A DNA stretch of 64,000 nt. Source: Epiperipatus broadwayi (Eukaryota; Onychophora; Udeonychophora; Euonychophora; Peripatidae). The stretch covers positions 12,164,864 to 12,228,863 of the forward strand of contig JAQFVV010000012.1 in NCBI GenBank assembly GCA_028023455.1. Reading direction: 5' to 3'. Shown piece after piece: positions 57,239 through 64,000 of the stretch. The notes under the pieces were generated by a model. It was not told where the DNA came from. It ran no database searches and saw only the letters and a program-made list of their open reading frames with translations. The number at the start of each line of letters is the position of its first letter. The first letter of the stretch is position 1. Both the position numbers and the translations under genes were made by a program.

Positions 57239-57773
57239 TTGATGGTGGCCGTATTTGAAAGAGACAAAACTCTGCAAAAATTCATTGTCAGAAATTTTTT
57301 AGAAAGTGTTGTGGAATTAGTATTCCATATTAAGAATTGTCATGTCATCACACATGCTTCCCTATGCTTTTCAACTGCACATAACTTGGAAAGGTTCTTC
57401 TTTTCAGCAGATTTTTTTTCCGATTTTACGTGCAAATGCTCATTTATGTGTGAATCCATGTGAGAACTGTCAAACGTCATCTGCAAGTTGTCCAAATTGG
57501 TCAAAGCTGAGTGAATTGCCGGCCGGCCACACAAGTGGATGCACAATATTGTGTTTTCCCAGAAAGAGAAACTCCTGCAAGCATACCTATGTAGGTCTGC
57601 ATAAGGGAAGTTGGTTCAAAGGCTCCAAAATCCCATTACTTACAGCTTTGAGGCTTCCCTGTTATTTTATTTGCATGTTACTTTTGGCTGCTGTTTTTTA
57701 TGCCCCCGAAAATGGTGGTGTTTTTTTTACTTGTTTTGCTTCACAACTTGTCCAAAGTTTCGTTTCTTTTTGA
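57239..57773 (+). CDS. ORFs of unknown function inside the TIR element
   Basis: Two overlapping plus-strand ORFs (57239-57463, 74 codons; 57342-57773, 143 codons, the longest in the window) and a 68-codon minus ORF (57340-57546) share a GC-richer segment. The 143-codon product is Cys-rich (CVNPCENCQTSSASC) and ends with a hydrophobic stretch (LPCYFICMLLLAAVFYAPEN). I do not recognise any domain and cannot say which frame, if any, is real. It could be captured host sequence or decayed transposase. Confidence 0.2.
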
Positions 57774-58184
57774 TTCAATAAATTATTTTATGAGAAAACT
57801 TGTTGTTTTTGTTGTTCACATGATCATAAAATAGGTAGGTAATATTAGATTAGTTTCATTAACAGTTAAAATAGGTAATATTTTATTATACAAAAAAAAA
57901 GTGTTTAAGAGTTTATTCAAAAGACCCCACCAAAAAATATAATAATAATGAAGAACTGTGCAGTAACATAATAAAATGTTCAAAAAGAAAATCCAAAAAG
58001 AAGTCAATAATTAAAAATCAAAACAAACCTTCCCTATCACCCCCAGCTTAAAAAAAAGTGTTCTTCAAAAATGAACTGTTTATGTCTTTTTTTTTAAATT
58101 AAAGGCCAAAAAAATTAAGGAAGAACTTTTTGCTATCATATAAAGCTTTCTGTAGCATAAAGATTTGAAACCAAAAAAAAGTCG

Positions 58185-58290
58185 TCAAGCATTGTTAGCC
58201 GAGAGGTCATCGCAGCCACCTTGCAAGCAAGTAGTTGGTTGCAGACGGTTGTAGGTTTGCCTCCTGCCGATGCTATGACATATAAAAAAA
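58185..58290 (+). mobile_element. tRNA-derived SINE, diverged copy
   Basis: GTTAGCCGAGAGGTCATCGC, CACCTTGCAAGCAAGTAGTT, GTTGTAGGTTTGCCTCCTGC and GATGCTATGACATATAAAAA follow the block order of the 3279 SINE with many substitutions in the B-box region. It sits inside the 57-59 kb TIR element and so postdates it, although its divergence says it is old or belongs to a subfamily. Confidence 0.8.
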
Positions 58291-58329
58291 AAAAACCAAA
58301 AGTCTTGTAATAAATTAATAAAAAAAAAA

Positions 58330-58980
58330 TGATGATAATTCAAAATCAAAACAAGCCCTCTCCCTTCCACCCTCTAAAAAACCAAGTGTTGGTTTATTCA
58401 AAAGTACCAAATTGTTGAAGTCTTTCCACAAATCAAAACATCAACCAAAGAAAAGAAAAAGAAGATAAGTTAAAAGAAAACAACCAACCCCCCTCCACCA
58501 TCTAAAAACAACAAAGTGTTTGTTACAGTATTTTTATGTAAGCAAACCAACGGAGCATTAACTGATAATTTAAAAGAAAACCAACACCCTTACACCATCT
58601 AAAAACAAAGATGTTGTTTCTTAAAAAAAAACGAACCAAAAAAAAAACCGTGTGAAAAAAAAAATTGGTTTACTGTAAGTAATATTATGTAAAGAAACCT
58701 ACGAACAGTTAGTCGTTAATTTACAAACAAACCAACACCCCTAGACCATCTAAAAACAAAGTATTTGTTTATTAAAAACAAAAAAAAACTCCGGATGAAA
58801 TAAAAAAAACTTTGGTGGTTTACCGTCGCCAATGAAAAAAAATTAAAAACCAGTTGAAAAAGAAAAACTTTTACTGTAATATTATGTAATAAAAAAAATT
58901 TTTGGTGGTTTACCATTGCCGACGAAAAAGTAATAAAAACCAGTTGAAAAAAAAAAAAATTTACCGTAATATTATGTAAA
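58330..58980 (+). repeat. Degenerate internal repeats of the TIR element
   Basis: The word ACCAACACCCCTACACCATC followed by TAAAAACAAAGTGTTTGTTT recurs in variant form near 58360, 58485, 58585 and 58733. From 58790 a second unit (TTTGGTGGTTTACCRTYGCC, AAAAACCAGTTGAAAAA, TTACTGTAATATTATGTAA) occurs twice at about 58812 and 58903. Copies are diverged, with A-runs of different length. Confidence 0.75.
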
Positions 58981-59077
58981 CAAACAGATGGTCATGAATA
59001 GGTATATTGATGTGAATTGAGTGAAAAAGAGCGCTATCAGACGGCAGGGTTCAGTATTCATACTATTATCATGTATA

Positions 59078-61399
59078 CTTTTTAATATATAATTGTTTAT
59101 TTATTCTAATACATATTGACCATATTATTTATCTACAGACAATATGAACTCCCCTTCTCTATTAACTATAGTTTAAATGAATTTTTTAAATAATAACAAT
59201 AAGAATATAGATTTTTTAATATTTTAAACACTTTCCAACATTCATATAAACCTCATAATTTTAATATATATATAAATTGAATTTTTCTAAATATCTCACT
59301 ATATATTATTAACTAATAATTGATATATTTGGCTTTTAATATAACATTTTAAATAAAAGTTAATGTTTTATTTAAGAGCATATAAAAATTACATTTAAAA
59401 CAATTATTAGAAATCAATGATAATTAGAAAAATGCAACTGTATTTTTTTATATATTTCATGAAACATTTATGAATAAATTTAATAAAATAAAAACATTTA
59501 AAATCTTTTTAAAAATATATAATTTTTTTATTTAATATAATGTTATAAAATTCTGTAAACAGCTGATTATAATAATTATAGTATTATATTTTGAATAAGA
59601 AATAATTATTTAGAATGTTACATAACTAGATGACTTTTCAGATACATAAAATTGCACTATTAATAATTTTTTAATTGAAATATATATATATTAATAGAAA
59701 ATATGTAATTTCTATTCTTTAAGTTAACTGCTTTTAAACCCATACACACATTGAATATTGTCACTAAAGCTTTTTTATTATTGACTTTTTTTATTAATGA
59801 CATATAATTATCAGAATCAAAATTTTTTTATACATATATTGGTAATCAAAAAATACTGCTGAGTTTTTGTTATTTTTATTGGATCACATAAGCTTGTACA
59901 ATAATTAAAGCTTTTTTATTGCTTGCAATGAGCAATGTATTTCAGCTATAGAATAATTATTATATGCAAATTTATACTGAAATATTAATTTTAGAATTTT
60001 ATTTAGAGTGTTTAAGGAAGTTGTAACTTTGTCTAACACTTAAACATTTAAGAAAAAAGGCATAATCATGGCTTTAAAATTTCTAAATTTAACATTACAT
60101 AGTAAATTTTGCTTCCGTATAGTAAAACATCCTAAGGAAAAAAAACAATATTTTTCAAGTATTTAAGACAATATTCCACTTTTTCTTCATTTTTTAAATT
60201 GACAAAAATATAATTATCAACATAATGTAAATCTAAAAGCCAAGCTTATATAAAAAATTCCACACTGTATTCCTTCTTGAAGCTATGTATAAATAGTTCT
60301 AAAAATCACTGACATAAAATTGGAAAACAAATTTAGATCTATAGAGGGCTCATTTCTGTTTAACACAACTTTCATTTCAAATATCTCAGATTTTCTAATG
60401 TAAGTAATAATGCATTTTCTCAATTTATTATTTAGAAGATACATATAACTAGTGTAAAGTTCAGTAAATAATCACCATCATATTTTTAATATGACAAAGA
60501 ACTGTTTTAACTTCACTAGACTGAGTAATCTTTGTTCAAATTTAAATGAGCAGGGAAAATAGATATATCATTACAAGTCAGCATTTAAATATTTGTTTTA
60601 TTCAAAAGTGATAAAACACTTTTTTAAACTGTTCAAATACTTTTATTGCCAAATAAAAGATGTCTATTTGTGGGATTAATAAGATTATAACATTTTTGAA
60701 GCCCTTGTGTTACCTTCAATGCATAAAAATGCTTAATGGGATCGTGATTAATGAATAACTGTATATCCTTTCAGTTTTGATCTATGAAATATTTTTTTTG
60801 CCTTTTTATCAGATGATGAATTTCATTAATTCTCTATATTGCTTATGAAGCACCAATTTAATTTTTTTATTCACTCAACTATAAATATCATGTTTTTATT
60901 TAACCAAATCACCAATCTAAAATTATTATCAAAAAACAGTCATGATTCTTTTTACTGATCCAAAATTAGACATTTATATTTCCAATGCATTTCTTAAAAA
61001 GAACTTAATGTTTTAGAAAGATGACATTTTGAAAATTTAAATTGGCAATTTTTATTGTTGAATTAGTGTTTAAAATTTAGTTTGAGTAATAAATGCATCT
61101 AAAGATCAAACATCAAATTTTGATGATTATGACTGAAGAATGACTTATTTTTTACAGCAATTATTTTAATTTTGGAGCATAATAATAACAATCTGTACTT
61201 GTAAGCACTGATATAATATAAGCTTAATTGTTTTGTCATCTAATTAAAATGTAATCTAAATTAATGTTATTACTTTGAGTCGAATGTATCCAAAATTATT
61301 TTATGGCAATTTTAGTAAATCTACATGTTATGGCAAAGTTACTTTGGAAAATATTATCTGCACTTTACTCATCTGAACACAAAACTCTCACTACGAACT
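59078..61399. other. AT-rich DNA, nothing recognised
   Basis: No ORF of 60 codons, repeat or RNA feature was identified in this stretch. Confidence 0.4.
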
Positions 61400-63370
61400 G
61401 CACATAGCACATAAGTCAAAGTTCTTCAGTAGATCTGAAAATATCAACACATACCAATTATTTCTTCCTTCCTTATTCATACGGATGAGTTATTATGCTC
61501 ATTTCTAACTGGCTTCAACATTTGGGCATTATATGGCTCTTTACATAATGTTGGTTTCTTACCCTTTTTTAATGTTTGTGCTTCATATTACCAAATTCTA
61601 TAATAGTTGTTATAACATCTTATTCTAAAAAATATATACCTATTACCATGTACAGGACAATCAGTGATTATGCTTTACCCTTATATATTGGTCAGCTCTT
61701 ACATCAATTCAGGTGCTTTTTCACTGGTGATGATATAGTCACCTACATTGATTTGGGATAAATTCTACTATCAATTGAGTTATTGCTAACTTTTTTCATG
61801 TTTACTTTTGTTGTTAAACTAGCTGGCATCTTACTAGTGCCACATAATAAAAATACAGGTAGTGATTGAACTGGACTATCTGATCATTTTGGACTTGAGT
61901 AATTTCTTGATTGCCTTACAATTGGTTCTAGATCTACCTTACCAGTATTTCTTTTCTTCATTTCTTTTCAAGTCAGTTGGAAAACTGTTATTATTCTCTA
62001 AGTTCATATATCTTATATTAGATCTCCTATACTTAGATCAAAAGTGTGGAGAATTCTCAACTTGTTTGATGATATTTCTATCAGAATTTAAAAGCATATG
62101 CTTTATTCAAAATGGCATTGGTGTATGATTCAGATGGTTTGTCTTTAACTCTACTACTTGATGCCTGAAAATTGTGTATATAATTTGACACTACCAATCT
62201 GAAATATTTCTTGCATTAACTGATATCAGATTCCTTTTTTCCTTTCTTCATTCCAAAATTTATATGAAGGAGTTCATCATGATAATCTACAAAAAGGTTT
62301 GATTTGATTAATAATGTATTCCACTACAGTGGTTATATGTGACAGACACTTGTTCATTTTTTCTCAAGGTATTTAATGGAAAGTAGTCATCCAGGCTCTC
62401 ATGGTAGTACATTGGTGATTTTACTATATACTGATTGATGTCACAATACATATTTGGATTTTTAATTCATTCTATATTGATACAGTTGCTTAATTCCTTT
62501 GGTGGTGTTCCTATATGGTTCTCTCTTTTGTTTTCTCATATCAAATATTCAATCAGTTTAGATCTTTTTTTCATTATTGCATGTTCTGTTTTCATATCAT
62601 TACTTATAAAAGCTGAATTTTGGCTTTACCCTCTCTTGGGTGACTATCCATTTTTTTTAATTCTTAGATTATCTCTTGTATTTTTATCTGACTTTTATCA
62701 ATTTTTTTTTAAATTTTTTTCCTGTCATCAAATATCTTATTCTCTATAATTTTTCATTTCAGATGTTCCTGTTTTTTTTTACCTGTGTTATCATATTTTT
62801 TCTAATACTTTTTGCAGCAAGTTATATAATTTGTTCTTTTCCTTTTCAGTTTTTAGCAACCTTGCTTGAATTATCTTTTATTTTTAGTTGATTTTTTTCA
62901 GCATATCTTTATTTTCCAATTATATTTCTTGCACCATTTTTGCATTTCCTTCTTGTGATTTTTGATTTTTCATCTATATTTCTTCAAATTTTAAATCACA
63001 ATTTTCCTGCATTTCTTGTAACATTTTTATTTTCATCTTGTAACATTTAAAATAATTTATCATGCATTACTACTTTCTCTTCTGCAGGGTTATTCATGAT
63101 CTCTGCTGCCAACTCTTCCATTTGCTCAGTATTTTATTTTTCATTGATGTGCTGATCCATTTTAATTGATCTTAACCTAATGATCATTTATTTTTTTACT
63201 TCAATTGTTGACATTTATAAAAAAAATAAAATAATATTTTTTCAGTCTCTGCTGACATTTCTTTCATCAACTTTGCATTTTCTGGATTATTGATGGGCTG
63301 ATCCATTCGAATTGATCTTGACATAATAATAATTTATATTTTTTTACTTCAACAGTTGACAATTATAAGG
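61400..63370 (-). pseudogene. Unidentified decayed coding region
   Basis: On the minus strand many short segments use varied codons unlike the AT-rich background: MDQPINNPENAKLMKEMSAE (63305-63246), EQMEELAAEIMNNPAEEKVV (about 63140-63080), a Lys/Asn-rich coiled-coil-like stretch, GTPPKELSNCINI (about 62510-62470), NMYCDINQYIVKSPMYYHES (about 62455-62396), LRKNEQVSVTYNHCSG and NEEKKYW...TNCKAIKKLLK (about 61960-61900). Stops and frameshifts lie between them. The plus-strand ORFs of 61-104 codons here are hydrophobic shadows of this strand. I do not recognise a family; a retroelement or large DNA-transposon protein is possible. The N-terminal segment is duplicated. Confidence 0.5.
63098..63370 (-). 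repeat. Direct duplication within the decayed coding region
   Basis: About 130 bp (CTCTGCTGMCA, TGATGKGCTGATCCATT, AATTGATCTT, TTTTTTACTTCAA, GTTGACA) occurs at 63098-63225 and again at 63243-63370, with a period of about 146 bp. On the minus strand both encode MDQ(H/P)IN...(E/K)(Q/L)M(E/K)E(L/M)(A/S)AE, so the duplication repeats a peptide module. Confidence 0.8.
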
Positions 63371-63834
63371 AAAAGTCTAGTATTTTTTTGCTTGAACAAT
63401 CAAAATACCCTTGTTATAATTTCCAATATCATAAAAAAATAAGCATCAACAATCCACCAAAAGCAGTTTACATTCTTATCTAGATATTCCCTAATATTTT
63501 TTCTGTCTAATTATTCCCTCATAGTATTGCTTTAACAATCACACAAACTTTTTATTTATATAATGATACTTCTCAACCTTTCTTTATCCTCTATTCTGTG
63601 TGTGATATCATTTATACTTTAATATAATTTATAACCATTCTGTCTCTTGTTTTAGTATTACAATAATTATAGCTTTACTTCTCACTATATGTAAAATATA
63701 TAATTGTTAATTAGAGAAGATATTAATTAGTATTAAAGTTTATCAGCTTAATGTTTTCGAGGATCCATGCCTCATATTCATAGCCTTCATAAAATGTATA
63801 ATAAAATATGCAAATACAAATATTCAAATAAGCT
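63371..63834. other. AT-rich DNA, nothing recognised
   Basis: No ORF, RNA or repeat feature was identified before the terminal palindrome. Confidence 0.4.
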
Positions 63835-64000
63835 AGTATTACGTAGCCCATTTCTTCGAGATCTCGAAGCAAGTATCCTTTGTATTAATGGCATGGATGT
63901 TTCCATTGATGTAAAATGCCTCACATCAATGGAAACATCCATGCCATTAATAGAAAGAATACTTGCTTCGAGATCTCGAAGAAATGGGCTACGTAATACT
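63835..64000. mobile_element. Near-perfect palindrome, 78-bp arms, at the window edge
   Basis: 63835-63912 and 63923-64000 are inverted copies with only two mismatches over 78 bp and a 10-base loop (AAAATGCCTC). The arms begin AGTATTACGTAGCCCATTTC and contain CTTCGAGATCTCGAAG, itself a perfect 16-bp palindrome, so each arm can also fold alone. G+C is well above background. It resembles a young MITE. The right end coincides with the window edge, so the terminus, TSD and any longer arm are unseen. Confidence 0.9.

Larger units (their letters stand above)
57004..59077. mobile_element. 2-kb TIR element with GC-rich interior
   Basis: Left TIR 57012-57081 and right TIR 59001-59070 are 70 bp inverted copies sharing TAATAGTATGAA, ACTGAACCCT, CTGAT, CTCTTTTTCA and CACATCAATATACC with about a dozen mismatches. 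ATGTATA at 57004-57010 and 59071-59077 is a candidate 7-8 bp TSD. The interior holds a GC-richer segment (57190-57770) with ORFs but no recognised transposase, a SINE insertion (58185-58290) and degenerate internal repeats (58330-58980). Superfamily unassigned; the ~8 bp TSD would be compatible with hAT or P. Confidence 0.75.

Noticed and set aside
61576-62891. Series of hydrophobic plus-strand ORFs that look like membrane proteins
   Set aside because: They are the complement of Lys/Asn-rich coding-like sequence on the minus strand, which has the more varied codon use; the hydrophobicity is a shadow effect.

Overview
This is an AT-rich metazoan genomic window, roughly a quarter G+C by eye. 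I find no convincing intact host gene. Eukaryotic origin is shown by tRNA-derived SINEs with poly(A) tails and target-site duplications, Penelope-like elements (PLEs) with GIY-YIG endonuclease sequence, a non-LTR retrotransposon tail, a Ty3/gypsy-type integrase fossil, a ZBED5/SCAND3-like hAT transposase fossil and many foldback elements. The mix fits a non-arthropod invertebrate (for example mollusc, flatworm or cnidarian). I cannot name a species. All recognisable coding sequence is broken by stops and frameshifts.

Layout. 0-8.6 kb: a GC-richer exon-like block at the left edge (minus strand), AT-rich DNA, three SINEs of one family, a 353-bp-period duplication and a ~200 bp foldback MITE. 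8.6-9.8 kb: a ~1.2 kb non-autonomous DNA transposon with ~45 bp terminal inverted repeats (TIRs), enclosing telomere-like TTTAGGGTTAG repeats. 10.7-11.5 kb: an ~800 bp foldback element with a perfect 15-bp target-site duplication (TSD) and hammerhead-like cores in both arms. 11.6-14 kb: the hAT fossil (minus). 18.4-21.2 kb: two PLE fragments head to head, followed directly by a second copy of the foldback family. 24.2-24.8 kb: a long inverted repeat. 25.9-27.3 kb: a 5'-truncated LINE. 32.3-32.9 kb: an LTR-like block. 41.9-43.8 kb: a second PLE family, flanked by inverted copies of its own tail and split by another foldback element with a 14-bp TSD. 45.2-47.0 kb: a PLE tail joined to a gypsy integrase fossil. 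51.4-53.7 kb: the most complete PLE. 54.4-55.0 kb: copies of a repeat with a B-box-like motif. 57.0-59.1 kb: a 2 kb TIR element with GC-rich cargo. 61.4-63.4 kb: an unidentified decayed coding region (minus). 63.8-64.0 kb: a nearly perfect 78-bp-arm palindrome at the window end.

The most interesting thread is possible RNA-level biology of the retroelements. All four family-1 PLE tails carry a tRNA-like module next to a hammerhead-like core (CTGAAGA, stem, GAAAC), with the GAAAC half lost in one copy. The foldback family has CTGATGA-13 nt-GAAAC in all four arms seen, and its best-delimited copy has the long TSD expected of target-primed retrotransposition rather than of a DNA transposon. Whether any of these motifs cleaves is not decidable from sequence alone.
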